A stretch of 64,000 nt of DNA from Streptomyces sp. AJS327 (GCF_013450295.1 NZ_SKBR01000003.1:558001-622000), one strand, 5' to 3'. Counted from the stretch's first letter, positions 1 through 9,096 are shown. Numbers and translations: made by a program. The notes: generated by a model from the letters alone, not told the origin.

Positions 1-31
1 GGCGCGGGCGGACGAGACGCGGGCGCCGGGC

Positions 32-541
32 ATGCGGGGGGAGTTGGCGGACACCACGGAGGAACTGACAGCTGGGCCCGCCGAGTTGACGGCCGGACCT
101 GGGGGAGGGTCAGGCGTCGGGGTCGACGAGTCGGGTCCGGGCGGGCGGTTGGCCGCGCGGATCAGTGCCGCCGTGGCGCGCGAGGAGGCCGCCAGGGAGG
201 ACGGCGGGCAGTCGGTTCCCGGCGCGGTCGCGGGCGAGGAGATCTGGATACCCGGCGGCTCGGCGCGGGCGATGGGGCTGCCGCTCCGCCCTCCCCGGGG
301 AACCCGGGAGGTGCTGGCCGAACACGTCACCGCCGTCGTCTGCTGCGCCGTGATCGACACGGGCGCCGCGGCTCCGGGACTGGACTGGCTGGACGGTCCC
401 ACACTGCTCGTCGGCGGCGAACGTGTCGCCGAACTCGCCCGTCCCGTCCTGGACTTGGTGGAGGACGGAGACGCGGCCCCGCTCCGGACCTGGCTCGCGG
501 AGCTGGGCGTACGGGCCGACAAACCCGTCCGGCTCCTCTGA
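32..541 (+). CDS. Hypothetical protein, possibly 5'-truncated by the window edge
   Basis: An open frame of 169 codons that I do not recognise. The first 50 residues are low in complexity (Gly, Ala, Glu, Pro) with a near-repeat TAGPAELTAGP. The rest, from about residue 70, looks like a folded alpha/beta domain rich in Val, Leu and Ala and ending in DKPVRLL. The frame stays open upstream of the ATG to the window edge, so the true start may lie outside. No clear Shine-Dalgarno precedes the ATG. Codon bias (G/C in third position) supports real coding. No function is assigned. Confidence 0.6.
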   Translation: MRGELADTTEELTAGPAELTAGPGGGSGVGVDESGPGGRLAARISAAVAREEAAREDGGQSVPGAVAGEEIWIPGGSARAMGLPLRPPRGTREVLAEHVTAVVCCAVIDTGAAAPGLDWLDGPTLLVGGERVAELARPVLDLVEDGDAAPLRTWLAELGVRADKPVRLL

Positions 542-1831
542 ACCCCCATCCCCGCTGTCCCGCCCCCTCCGCCCCACACCGCCTCGCGCCGTCCCCACGT
601 CTGATCTCGCACCCCACGCCGTCGCGCGCCGTCCCCACGTCTGACTCGTCCCACGCCGTCGCGCGCTGTCTCGGCCCACGCCCCGCGTCGTCCCGTCCGG
701 ACGCTCCCGACGTCCCGCCCCGCCCGGCGCCGTCTCGCGCCGTCCCATCCCGCGTCCACCGATCCGCCGTCGCCCGACGCGCACTTCGCCCCGCCGCGCG
801 CCCCTTCCGAACCGGATCAACCGACCGCGCGCGCCCACATGTTGGACCGCGACGCCGCGCGGAGCGGACCCACCGCGCGTCCCCTTCCCCCCGGCTCCGG
901 GACCCCACCCGCTCGCGAACGACGGCGCGTCCCGGCCGACGGGCGCGTCCCGACCGACGTACGTTTTCCGGCCGTCGAACTCCCGTATCTCACACCTACG
1001 TTGACGAACTCGCCAAGCTAAGGGGGCTGTTGGCGCTGCCCGTGAGCTGACGCGCGGTGTAGCTACCGGCCAACGGCCGGGCGGGCGGGGGCTGTTGTGC
1101 GTGCGGCATGGGGTCGTCGGGTGCGTGCGCCGGGTGGCGCACCGGTGCGCCCGGTGCCGCGTTCGCGCGCCGGTTACCGACGTCGCCCGGGAACCGCGGG
1201 CTTCGCGGGGGGACGCACCTGTGGGGGACGGTCTCGTACGTCGGTGCGGGTGTGCCGGCGGTGGTGCCGGACGTGCGCGAACGACCCTCGGATACGTCGA
1301 ACATCCCTCGGGAACACGGTGGTTGAGCGCTGGAACACCGGCCGGATCGGCGCGGGGACGGAGGTGGCGCGCCGTTCTGACATGGGAGCCTCCCGCCGGG
1401 TCGGTACGAGCGGTGACGAAAAACGGTCGCAATGTGATGTCCTGTCCCCTGATAGTCCGTCGGTTCACCGATCGCCGGACTCCTGGCGCCCCGTGAGTAG
1501 TTGGGGCTCCAGGTCCGGTCCGCGACGGTTCACCGGCTGACGTCCGCCTGGCGTACGCCGGTTCGCCGTCCACGCTTCAGCCGTCCGTCGTCGTCCGTCC
1601 GCACGTCCCGTCCCGCCCGACCCCACCGAACGCACCGGATGCCAGCACTCCGCACCGTCGCCCGGCGGCCCGTTCCGCCCCGGTGGGCACGGTCCGCGGC
1701 GTGGGTCCAGCCGATCCGGCGGGCGACCGTTCCGGGGCGACCGCCCCGTGGGCAACCGGCCCGCGGACGACCGGCCGGTGGACGACCGGCGCGGCGGGTG
1801 GATCGACACAGGGAAGACGAGGGGAGCGGCA
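542..1831. other. 1.3-kb stretch without a convincing gene
   Basis: Long open frames exist on both strands, but their translations are Arg/Pro/Thr-rich and look like antisense or random high-GC frames. The left part (about 585-690) is a degenerate repeat. Around 1410-1460 the sequence is less GC-rich and could hold a promoter for the gene at 1832, but I see no confident -35/-10 pair. Confidence 0.6.
585..690. repeat. Degenerate tandem repeat, unit about 38-40 bp
   Basis: Three successive degraded copies share the core gcgccgtccccacgtctg and the phrase cccacgccgt. The first two copies are close; the third is only partial. It is extragenic, just after the stop at 541. No coding or hairpin role is evident. 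Confidence 0.55.
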
Positions 1832-3337
1832 GTGGGTTCGGAACACACACAGCGCTGGGAGTCCGGGGCGCTGGCACACGCCGTCACCGACCCGTTCGGC
1901 CAGGGACCGGTGCCCTGGCTGCGCGGCAGCGAGCACTACTTCGACAACGGGCGCGTCGTCCCCTGGTACGTGGACAGTGCCGACCTGGCGCTGGGGACGC
2001 TGTCCCACGGGGGCGGGGTGCCCGCGCCCCCGGGCCACATCGAGGGCGCGGGCCCGCGCACCGCGGACGACGTGCGCTGCCAGATCAAGGGCTTCGCGGG
2101 CACCGGGGGCGGGACGGTGCCGGGGGAGTCGCTGGACTTCCGGATCACCGTCAACCCCCCGCAGCCGTTCGGGGTGGACATCTACCGCATCGGCCACTAC
2201 GGCGGGGACGGCGCGGCGAAGATCGCGACCAGTCCCCGGCTCTCCGGGATCGTGCAGCCCGCGCCGCTGGCCGCGGACCGGACCGTCTCCTGTCACCACT
2301 GGTGGCTCTCCTGGCGGCTCCAGATCCCCGAGTTCTGGAGTACCGGCGCGTACGTCGCGGTGCTCACCACGGCCGACGGCTACCGCTCGCACATCCCGTT
2401 CACCGTGCGCGACACCCAGCCCGGTGATCTGCTGCTCGTGCTGCCGGACGTCACCTGGCAGGCGTACAACCTGTTCCCGGAGGACGGGCGGACCGGGGCG
2501 AGCCTCTACCACGCGTGGGACGAGGAGGGGCGGTTACTCGGCGAGGAGGACGCGGCCGTCACCGTCTCCTTCGACCGGCCGTACGCCGGGGCCGGGCTTC
2601 CGCTGCACGTCGGGCACGCCTACGACGTCATCCGCTGGGCCGAGCGGTACGGCTACGACCTCGCCTACGCGGACGCGCGGGACCTGCACGCCGGCCGGGT
2701 GGATCCGGCGGCCTACCGGGGGCTGATCTTCCCGGGCCACGACGAGTACTGGACGACCGGGATGCGCCGGACCGCCGAACGGGCCCGCGCGTGCGGCACC
2801 TCGCTCGTCTTCCTCTCCGCGAACACCATGTACTGGCAGGCACAGCTGCGGCAGTTGCCGTCCGGCGCCCAGGACCGGCTACTGAGCTGCCGGAAGCGGC
2901 GGCCGCCGGGCAAGGCCGCGCTGTGGCGGGCCTCGGACCCCGAACAGCGGGTGCTGGGCATCCAGTACGCGGGCCACGTACCGGAACCGCACCCGCTGGT
3001 GGCGCGGAACACCGACCACTGGCTCTGGGAGGCCACCGGCGCCGGGGAGGGCGACGAACTGCCCGGGCTGGTCGCGGGGGAGGCCGACTGCTACTTCCCG
3101 CGGACGACCCTGCCGGAGCACACCAGCCGCGTCCTGCTGGCGCACTCGCGCTACCCGGACGGGCACGGCACCCGCCGTCACCAGGAGACCTCGCTGTACC
3201 GGGCGCCGTCCGGCGCGCTGGTCTTCGCCTCCGGCACCTTCGCCTGGTCCCCGGCGCTCGACCGGCCGGGACACGTGGACAGCCGCATCCAGCGGGCGAC
3301 GGCGAACCTGCTGGACCGTATCTGCAAACGGGACTGA
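1832..3337 (+). CDS. N,N-dimethylformamidase beta subunit-like protein
   Basis: About 501 aa. The long central and C-terminal part resembles the large-subunit domain of N,N-dimethylformamidase (DMFA2_C type), a family common in actinobacteria and mostly of unknown substrate. Family-like segments are QPFGVDIYRIGHYGG, LLLVLPDVTWQAYNLF, GHDEYWTTGMR (about residue 300) and the late FASGTFAWSPALD. I chose GTG 1832 because gaggggag lies 6-8 bases upstream; an upstream in-frame ATG at 1748 gives a low-complexity Arg/Asp leader. One TTA codon (2534-2536) suggests possible bldA dependence. No small alpha subunit lies next to it, so true amidase activity is uncertain. It stands alone, ending 374 bp before purC. 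Confidence 0.8.
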   Translation: MGSEHTQRWESGALAHAVTDPFGQGPVPWLRGSEHYFDNGRVVPWYVDSADLALGTLSHGGGVPAPPGHIEGAGPRTADDVRCQIKGFAGTGGGTVPGESLDFRITVNPPQPFGVDIYRIGHYGGDGAAKIATSPRLSGIVQPAPLAADRTVSCHHWWLSWRLQIPEFWSTGAYVAVLTTADGYRSHIPFTVRDTQPGDLLLVLPDVTWQAYNLFPEDGRTGASLYHAWDEEGRLLGEEDAAVTVSFDRPYAGAGLPLHVGHAYDVIRWAERYGYDLAYADARDLHAGRVDPAAYRGLIFPGHDEYWTTGMRRTAERARACGTSLVFLSANTMYWQAQLRQLPSGAQDRLLSCRKRRPPGKAALWRASDPEQRVLGIQYAGHVPEPHPLVARNTDHWLWEATGAGEGDELPGLVAGEADCYFPRTTLPEHTSRVLLAHSRYPDGHGTRRHQETSLYRAPSGALVFASGTFAWSPALDRPGHVDSRIQRATANLLDRICKRD

Positions 3338-3711
3338 GTCAGCGGCGGCGGTCACCGGGAGCCACCGGACCGCCCGCCGGGTGCGTGCTCGGGAGCGGCC
3401 CCGGACGGGCGGTGCGGCCCTCGGGCGCTGTGGCCCGCCTCCCTCGGACCGTCTCCGCCACGGCCGGGGACGGTTCCGGGTCGGGCGCGGGCCTGTCCCC
3501 GACCCGCCCCGGCCGGTTCCGGATCGGGCCCGGACGGCGTTCCCCTTCGCGACGCGGCGGCGTTCCCCTGGTGCCCGGACGCGGAACGTCGACCGGCCCG
3601 GCGGCCCCGTGCCGCACCGCCCGGTGGGCAACCGGCGGAGCCCCACTCGGCGTTCCCGGGGGCGATAGGGGAGAATCGGGGGTTACCGGAGCAACCCTAG
3701 GTGGAGGTCCC
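3338..3711. other. Intergenic region before purC, no gene seen
   Basis: 374 bp of GC-rich sequence with no ORF of coding character. It should hold the purC promoter, but I see no clear consensus boxes. The only clear signal is the purC ribosome-binding site (ggtggagg, ending about 5 bases before GTG 3712). Confidence 0.5.
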
Positions 3712-4611
3712 GTGTCCGGATTCGTCGAGAAGCCAGAGCCCGTTGAGGTGCCCGGGTTGGTGCATCTGCACACCGGCAAAGTGCGCGACCTCTATCAGAA
3801 CGCGGCGGGCGAGCTGGTGATGGTCGCGAGCGACCGGGTGTCCGCCTACGACTGGGTGCTGCCGACCGAGATCCCGGACAAGGGCCGGGTGCTCACCCGG
3901 CTTTCGCTCTGGTGGTTCGAGCAGCTGGCGGACATCGTGCCGAACCACGTGGTCAGCACCGAGGTCCCGGAGGGCGCCCCCGCCTCCTGGGAGGGCCGAG
4001 TGATGGTCTGCGAGCGACTGCGGATGATCCCTGTCGAGTGCGTCGCGCGGGGCTACCTCGCGGGCTCCGGACTGGCCGAGTACCGGGAGTCCCGCACCGT
4101 CTGCGGGCTGGCGCTGCCGCCGGGGCTCACCGACGGCTCGGAGCTGCCCGCGGCCATCTTCACCCCGGCGACCAAGGCCGCCGTCGGCGAGCACGACGAG
4201 AACGTGTCGTACGAGGAGGTGGCCCGCGAGGTGGGGCCGGACACCGCGGCGCGGCTGCGCCAGTGCACCCTCGCGGTGTACCAGCGGGCGCGGGACATCG
4301 CGCGGGACCGGGGCATCATCGTGGCGGACACCAAGTTCGAGTTCGGCTGGTCCGGGGACGAACTGGTCCTGGCCGACGAGGTGTTGACGCCGGACTCCTC
4401 GCGGTTCTGGCCCGCCGAGAGCTGGGAGCCGGGCGCGCCGCAGCGCTCCTTCGACAAGCAGAACATCCGGGACTGGCTCACCGGCCCGGACGCGGGCTGG
4501 GACCGGAACAGCGAACAGCCGCCGCCCGCGCTGCCGCCCGGCGTGGTGGAGCGCACCCGGCAGACCTACACCGAGGCGTACCGCCGCCTCACCGGCCTCG
4601 ACTGGACCTGA
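3712..4611 (+). CDS. purC: Phosphoribosylaminoimidazole-succinocarboxamide (SAICAR) synthase
   Basis: 299 aa, the usual length in Streptomyces. It joins aspartate to CAIR using ATP, the eighth step of purine synthesis, in the cytosol. Recognisable segments in order are GKVRDLYQ (N-terminal ATP-binding loop), ASDRVSAYDWVLPTEIPDKG, CERLRMIPVECVARGYLAGSG, and the C-terminal IIVADTKFEFG and SRFWP-containing parts. The start is GTG 3712, preceded by ggtggagg; the frame is open far upstream, but that sequence is the antisense-like shadow of the preceding gene. It appears monocistronic, with a strong hairpin at 4697-4738 after it. Confidence 0.97.
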   Translation: MSGFVEKPEPVEVPGLVHLHTGKVRDLYQNAAGELVMVASDRVSAYDWVLPTEIPDKGRVLTRLSLWWFEQLADIVPNHVVSTEVPEGAPASWEGRVMVCERLRMIPVECVARGYLAGSGLAEYRESRTVCGLALPPGLTDGSELPAAIFTPATKAAVGEHDENVSYEEVAREVGPDTAARLRQCTLAVYQRARDIARDRGIIVADTKFEFGWSGDELVLADEVLTPDSSRFWPAESWEPGAPQRSFDKQNIRDWLTGPDAGWDRNSEQPPPALPPGVVERTRQTYTEAYRRLTGLDWT

Positions 4612-4696
4612 CCGCGCCGTAGGCCCCCTTCCCTGACCCCCTTCTCTGACCCTTCTTCCCTGACCCTGACCCCTGGCCCCTGTTCCCCGAGTCCTT

Positions 4697-4738
4697 GGTG
4701 CCGGGGTCCCGTTTGTGTGACGACGGGGCCCCGGCACC
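4697..4738 (+). terminator. Hairpin terminator after purC
   Basis: Arms 4697-4712 and 4723-4738 pair over 16 positions with one G-T pair and a 10-base loop. It lies 85 bp after the purC stop and is followed by a moderately T-rich stretch, as in GC-rich intrinsic terminators. Confidence 0.75.
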
Positions 4739-5294
4739 GTCCTTGGGTTCTAACCGTCCCCACGTCATCCCGCCGTCGGGGCGGTCCCCAACCTCCCGCC
4801 GTCGGGGCGATGTCGGGGGCGCCGGTATCGGTCCCGTGACATACGGCCGCCGGGGCCGGAGGACGGCGGGGACGGACGCGGCGGACGGCGGCGGACAGCG
4901 GCGGACGGGGCGGAAGCGCCGGATCGCGGAGGTGCCAGAACCGGGCGAACCGGACTTCACGGTGCGACGCGGGAGTGCTCCGGGGTCAGGTCGGGAGGCT
5001 CTGTGGCGCTCTGCCCGATACGTCCGTGGTCTGCGTCAACGTCCCGCTGTCCGGGGGAGGTTCGACCTTGTTCACCGGGTGCGCGGGCCGTACGGGTGGC
5101 CGGGACGGAGGGGTCCGGCTGTCGAATCGTTGTCAGCGGGTGCCTTCTGTAAGGCGACTGTCACAGCTTCAAGGGTTGCGTCACCGGGCCGGAACAGTGC
5201 GCCATAGAGGCTCCTCCGCAGGCCATCGGGTGCCTAACGTGATGACCACGCGATGAGCACGGACACGAGACGAGCTGGCACGGGGGGTTCCGCT
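4739..5294. other. Intergenic region with no gene
   Basis: 556 bp between the purC terminator and the next regulator gene. Frames here have no coding character. Less GC-rich sequence at 5140-5240 probably holds the regulator's promoter, but I cannot pick a firm -35/-10 pair. Confidence 0.5.
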
Positions 5295-6290
5295 GTGGGT
5301 ACCAACGAGATGGCGGTTCTCGGCATAGCCGAGGACGAGGAGCGCATCTACCGCCACTTCCTGCGCAACCCGGAGACCCCGGTCACGGAGGTTCACCTCG
5401 CGCTGGAGCTGGACCCCAAGTCGATCGAGCGTCAGCTCGGCCGCCTCTGCGAACTGGGCCTGCTGCGGCGGCTCGACAGGGAAACCGTGGCCCCGGTGGA
5501 CCCCGAGGGCGCCGTCGCCCGCCTGATCGACCAGCGGCTCGGCGAGCTGCACGAGGAGCTTCAGCAGGTCACCGCGTCCCGTCGGCTGGCCGAGTCGCTC
5601 CGCTCCGAGCAGCGCCGTCCGGAGGCCACCCCGCGCGGTATCGAGCAGCTGACGGAGCTGCACGAGATCCGCGACCGGATCGACGACCTCGCGTTCTTCG
5701 CCCGGGACGAGGTGCTGTCCGTCGAGCCGTACACCGCGCTGACGCCGGAGAACATCCAGCAGTCCCGTCCGCTGGACCTGCGCTGCCTCAACCGTGGGCT
5801 GAGCGTGCGGAACGTGGTGCTGCGGGAGGCCCTGGAGGACGCGGACACCCTCGCCTACCTGCGCGAGCTGGAGGCGCACGGGGCGCGCATCCGCGTCGTC
5901 GACGAGACCACCGAACGCGTCCTGATCTACGACCGGCACTCGGCGGTCGTCCCGCTCGACCCGGAGGACAGCGGCCGTGGCGCGCTGATCGCCCACGAGG
6001 GTGCGCTGGTCAACAACCTGGTGGCGCTCTTCGAGCGGATCTGGGACCAGGGCGAGGACCTGGACGACGTGCTGAACGAGGGCGGGGACGACGAGGAGTC
6101 GGCGCTCTCCGAGGTCGAGCGGCAGGTGTTCGTGGCCATGTGCTCCGGTGACAAGGACGAGGTCAACGCCCGCTCCATCGGCGTCTCGGTGCGGACCTAC
6201 CGCCGCCACGTCGCCGAGCTGATGCAGCTGCTGGGCGCGGGCAACCGGGCGCAGGCCGCCCTCCTCGCCCGCGACCGCGGCTGGGTCTGA
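5295..6290 (+). CDS. TrmB-like/LuxR-type helix-turn-helix transcriptional regulator
   Basis: About 331 aa. The N-terminal 70 residues form a winged-helix-like domain (EERIYRHFLRN ... VHLALELDPKSIERQLGRLCELGLLRRLD), as in TrmB-type regulators. The centre (about 80-250) is a phospholipase-D-like sensor fold with EVLSVEPYTALTPENI and an acidic LDDVLNEGGDDEES linker. The C-terminus is a LuxR/GerE-type HTH (SEVERQVFVAMCSGDKDEVNA ... SVRTYRRHVAELMQLLGA). Such fusions are common solitary regulators in Streptomyces. I prefer GTG 5295, with ggggg 7 bases upstream; ATG 5253 is in frame but has no ribosome-binding site. Effector and targets are unknown. Confidence 0.85.
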   Translation: MGTNEMAVLGIAEDEERIYRHFLRNPETPVTEVHLALELDPKSIERQLGRLCELGLLRRLDRETVAPVDPEGAVARLIDQRLGELHEELQQVTASRRLAESLRSEQRRPEATPRGIEQLTELHEIRDRIDDLAFFARDEVLSVEPYTALTPENIQQSRPLDLRCLNRGLSVRNVVLREALEDADTLAYLRELEAHGARIRVVDETTERVLIYDRHSAVVPLDPEDSGRGALIAHEGALVNNLVALFERIWDQGEDLDDVLNEGGDDEESALSEVERQVFVAMCSGDKDEVNARSIGVSVRTYRRHVAELMQLLGAGNRAQAALLARDRGWV

Positions 6291-6471
6291 TCCCGCCGAG
6301 CCCGGGCGGGCCGAGCTGATCCGGAGTCGGGCGGAGTCGAGCTGATCCGGCGCCCGGTCCGCGTGCCCCGGCCCGAACGACGGCTTCGATACGAACGCGA
6401 TGTCGGTGGGGCCGCCGCGAACGTCCGTGGCGAGACATACCGTTCGCGGGCACGACTACGGAGGAGAGACC

Positions 6472-7056
6472 ATGGGTGACTGGTTCCAGACGATCGTCGA
6501 CACGGAGGCCACGCCGGAGGAGGCGCCGGGGCTCGCGGCGAACGTCGTCGACTGGCTGGTCGCGGACGGCGTCATCCTGGCGGAACGTACCGACTGCGTC
6601 CTGGGCGCCGACGCCGGGCACGCACCGGGGACGCGTTACGGCGACGCCGTCCAGCAGCCCGACCCCGAGCTGGTCAACCTGTGGAGCAACGGCCTGCACG
6701 CCACGGTGGGGCGCACGGTCTTCGACGCCGGGCAGGGCGAGCCCTCGGCCGTCACCTGCCCGCACTGCGCGGTGGAGATACGCCTCGTCGACGAGTACTG
6801 GTCACCCGTCGAGGAGAGTTGGCACCGGTTCGCGCCCGCGGTGGGCTCCTGGGCCGAGGGGGACGACGAGCCCGTGGCGTGCCCGTCCTGCGACCGGGCG
6901 GCCCCCGTGCACACGTGGCACTGGGCCGACTACTTCGCCTTCGGCTCCCTCGGCTTCACCTTCTGGAACTGGCCCGACCTGCGCCCAGAGTTCGTCGCGG
7001 ACGTCGCACGCCGTCTCGGCGGCCACCGCACCGTCCTGCTCGAAGGCAAGCTCTGA
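6472..7056 (+). CDS. Conserved hypothetical protein with two CxxC pairs
   Basis: 194 aa with a textbook ribosome-binding site (ggaggaga) 5 bases before the ATG. Two cysteine pairs, CPHC (about residue 99) and CPSC (about residue 139), are spaced like a split zinc ribbon around an acidic segment. The N-terminus WFQTIVDTEATPEEAP and the Trp-rich segment TWHWADYFAFGSLGFTFWNWP are distinctive. The family is widespread in Streptomyces but I know of no function. It is monocistronic and separated from the minus-strand genes that follow by a gap of about 190 bp. Confidence 0.8.
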   Translation: MGDWFQTIVDTEATPEEAPGLAANVVDWLVADGVILAERTDCVLGADAGHAPGTRYGDAVQQPDPELVNLWSNGLHATVGRTVFDAGQGEPSAVTCPHCAVEIRLVDEYWSPVEESWHRFAPAVGSWAEGDDEPVACPSCDRAAPVHTWHWADYFAFGSLGFTFWNWPDLRPEFVADVARRLGGHRTVLLEGKL

Positions 7057-7242
7057 CACGGCGAGTTGGGAGAGCCACGGGGACCGGACAGGCCACCGAC
7101 GGTGACCGACTCCAACGGCCAACGCCGCTTCCACCACACCCGCCGTCCGCGACACGCAACCCCCACCGAACAACGCCCCGTACCGCCTGCGTACCGCCTG
7201 CTTGTTGGCCGTCCAGGGGTGCATTCCGCGCAGCGGGACGTC

Positions 7243-7485
7243 TCAGTGGCCAGCCGGGTTCGTCTTGAGGGTGCTGGTGAACGCGGCGAAGGCGTGGATG
7301 CTGACCAGGAGCGCGGCCCCGTCGGGCAACTTGGAGTCCCGGACAGCGACCGCGTCGTACGAGGTGGCCGTCAAGTCGGCAGTCTCCACACAGTTGTTGC
7401 CGTTGCCGCTGTAGGTGGACTTGAACCAGCCAGCAACGCCCACGAGGTCCGAAGTGGCTACGGAGCCTGCGTGAGCTGTGGTCAT
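7243..7485 (-). CDS. DUF397 domain protein
   Basis: 80 aa. It has the DUF397 signature: WFKSTYSGNGNNCVETA near the N-terminus, AVAVRDSKLPDGAALLVS in the middle and an aromatic C-terminal helix. DUF397 proteins are small actinobacterial partners of XRE/DUF5753 regulators in abaA/whiJ-type developmental loci. The start ATG 7485 (MTTAHAGS) was chosen because the upstream extension is Arg-rich. It lies downstream of two hairpins (7611-7652 and 7705-7738), so it probably has its own promoter in 7486-7610. Confidence 0.8.
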   Translation of the reverse strand: MTTAHAGSVATSDLVGVAGWFKSTYSGNGNNCVETADLTATSYDAVAVRDSKLPDGAALLVSIHAFAAFTSTLKTNPAGH

Positions 7486-7610
7486 TCCCTGGTCGCTCGC
7501 GATAGTTGGTGCAGAACCTTCGGGGCGTCCTCCGGGAGCCGGACGCGAGCTGTTCGTTGGCTGTCCGGCCCGTCTTCCGGTCGCCCGTCGACGTTTCCCC
7601 TGACGTGACT

Positions 7611-7652
7611 GTGCTCTCGGTGCCGTGCATGAATGCACGGCACCGAGAGCAC
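7611..7652. repeat. Perfect 20-bp inverted repeat with a 2-bp spacer
   Basis: The arms 7611-7630 and 7633-7652 are exact reverse complements separated by GA. The left arm reads gtgctctcggtgccgtgcat. It is extragenic, 125 bp upstream of the DUF397 start at 7485. It could be a bidirectional terminator or a dyad operator; no T-tract follows on either strand. Confidence 0.85.
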
Positions 7653-7704
7653 CCCGTTCTGTTCGCGCCAGCTGTCAAGTACCAACGTCCGCCGTGGGGT
7701 ACAC

Positions 7705-7738
7705 CAGAGCCCCCGGGGCGTCAGGCTCGGGGGCTCTG
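7705..7738 (-). terminator. Hairpin terminator of the XRE-DUF397 operon
   Basis: Arms 7705-7715 and 7728-7738 (cagagcccccg / cgggggctctg) form a perfect 11-bp stem with a 12-base loop. It lies 20 bp beyond the stop of the DUF397 gene ending at 7759, as expected for the end of that minus-strand operon. Confidence 0.75.
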
Positions 7739-7758
7739 TTCTCGCTTGGCGTCGAGGC

Positions 7759-7965
7759 TCAGGCGCCGATGCCGTCGGTCTTCACTGCCTCCACGAAGGA
7801 GGTCCAGGCGTTCGCCTCGAAGACCAGGTTCGGACCGTCGGATTCCTTGCTGTCACGCACGGGCGTGACGCCGGGGAAGCCGTCGGCCACCTCGATGCAC
7901 TGGCCGTTTCCGCTGCTGTAGCTGGACTTGCGCCAGGCGGCTTCTGTCGAATCAACCGTGCTCAT
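7759..7965 (-). CDS. DUF397 domain protein
   Basis: 68 aa from ATG 7965. It shows the compact DUF397 pattern AAWRKSSYSSGNGQCIEVA ... VTPVRDSKESDGPNLVFEANAWTSFVEAVK. It is the last gene of the XRE-DUF397-DUF397 operon, starting 37 bp after the stop of the preceding gene. A longer frame runs upstream to 8031 but overlaps the neighbour and lacks a better ribosome-binding site. It probably works with the XRE regulator encoded upstream. Confidence 0.85.
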   Translation of the reverse strand: MSTVDSTEAAWRKSSYSSGNGQCIEVADGFPGVTPVRDSKESDGPNLVFEANAWTSFVEAVKTDGIGA

Positions 7966-8002
7966 AGCTCTCCGTCCGTGGGAATCGATCAGGGTGAGCC
8001 GT

Positions 8003-8236
8003 TCAGTTGACGAACCGACCTGTTGTGCCACCGGAGTTGAGGGCGACGATGAAGGAACTCATGGTGTGGTAACTCAGCAACAGAGCGGGTCCGTTGGGCT
8101 GCTTGCTATCGCGCACTGCGACGAGCTGCGCTCCCGCGTCTACGATGCCGCATTCGACGCACTGCGCCGCACTGTCCGAACGCGACGACTTCCACCAGTT
8201 CACGGACAGGGCGGAGGCGTCGACAACATGGCTCAT
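8003..8236 (-). CDS. DUF397 domain protein
   Basis: 77 aa. The DUF397 pattern NWWKSSRSDSAAQCVECG ... VAVRDSKQPNGPALLLS is clear. Its ATG overlaps the stop of the XRE gene by four bases (8233-8236), so translation is coupled. Two successive DUF397 genes after one XRE gene suggest duplication or paired specificities. Confidence 0.88.
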   Translation of the reverse strand: MSHVVDASALSVNWWKSSRSDSAAQCVECGIVDAGAQLVAVRDSKQPNGPALLLSYHTMSSFIVALNSGGTTGRFVN

Positions 8237-9096
8237 AGAGAATCCCTTACCTGTGCGATGCGTGCCATGGACGCTTCGACGGACAGCGCGGGCGCGCGAA
8301 GCCGGTCGAAACCTTCCCGGTAGACGGCTACTTGATCTCGACGCTCGACGTACAGAGCGGCCGTCAGGCTCTCAGTATGAACGACATCGAGATCAGCATG
8401 TTCCTCAAACCCCAGCACGGTGTAGGAACCCACCTGACCCACATGCGGCGGAGCATTCGCAGGCATGATCTGGACGTTGATGTTGGGACGCTTCCCCAGG
8501 GAGAGCAGTCTGCCGAGCTGCTCGCGCATGACACCCTCGCCCACACTCTGTGTCTGCAAGGCCGAGTCACTGATGATCGCCCACATATCGAGTGGACGCT
8601 CACGGGTGAGCACTGACTGACGTGCGAGCCGCACCTCGACCAAGGCGTCAACCTTGGCTTCCACTGCCGCTGACATAGCCGTCGCGGTGATGATCTCCCG
8701 TGCGTACTCGGCGGTTTGCAACAGGCCGGGAATCATCCCGGCCTGCCATGTGGAGAGTTTGGTAGCTTCGGCTTCGAGGCTGATCAAGTCCTCGTAGACC
8801 GGCGTGAGAATGCCCCGATACGAGTGCCACCAGCCCCGTTGCGAGCCCTCCTTGGTGAGCATGAGGAGCGCTGCGCGTAGCTCGTCGCCAACGTCGCGAC
8901 CAAGCTCCTCGTAGAGCTTGAGAAGCAGCTCGACGTCGTCCGGTTTGGCAGCGTTCTTCGCGGTCTCGATCCGCGACAGCTTCGAGTACGTGAAGTCACC
9001 GCTGGACTTCTCCGCGACCTCCTCCAAGGTGAGGTCACCGCGCAGGGCGCGGAGCTTGGCTCCGAGCCTGCGCCGTCGCACCGTGGGCGCGCTCAC
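8233..9096 (-). CDS. XRE-family regulator with DUF5753 domain
   Basis: 287 aa. Residues about 8-65 form a lambda-repressor-like HTH (LGAKLRALRGDLTLEEVAEKS ... YSKLSRIETA). The rest is the DUF5753 sensor-like domain, marked by MIPGLLQTAEYAR and later VQIMPANAPPHVGQVGSYTVLGF. These regulators pair with DUF397 proteins in WhiJ/AbaA-type loci that affect development and antibiotic production in Streptomyces. The start GTG 9096 overlaps the stop of a possible 27-codon leader ORF. It heads an operon with two DUF397 genes. Confidence 0.93.
   Translation of the reverse strand: MSAPTVRRRRLGAKLRALRGDLTLEEVAEKSSGDFTYSKLSRIETAKNAAKPDDVELLLKLYEELGRDVGDELRAALLMLTKEGSQRGWWHSYRGILTPVYEDLISLEAEATKLSTWQAGMIPGLLQTAEYAREIITATAMSAAVEAKVDALVEVRLARQSVLTRERPLDMWAIISDSALQTQSVGEGVMREQLGRLLSLGKRPNINVQIMPANAPPHVGQVGSYTVLGFEEHADLDVVHTESLTAALYVERRDQVAVYREGFDRLRAPALSVEASMARIAQVRDSL

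Noticed and set aside
110..1573. 487-codon minus-strand frame
   Set aside because: Its translation is Arg/Pro/Gly-rich without domains and it runs opposite to a better plus-strand gene; typical high-GC shadow.
7482..7685. 67-codon minus-strand frame reading through the 20-bp palindrome
   Set aside because: No ribosome-binding site, crosses the palindrome, and overlaps the more convincing DUF397 start.
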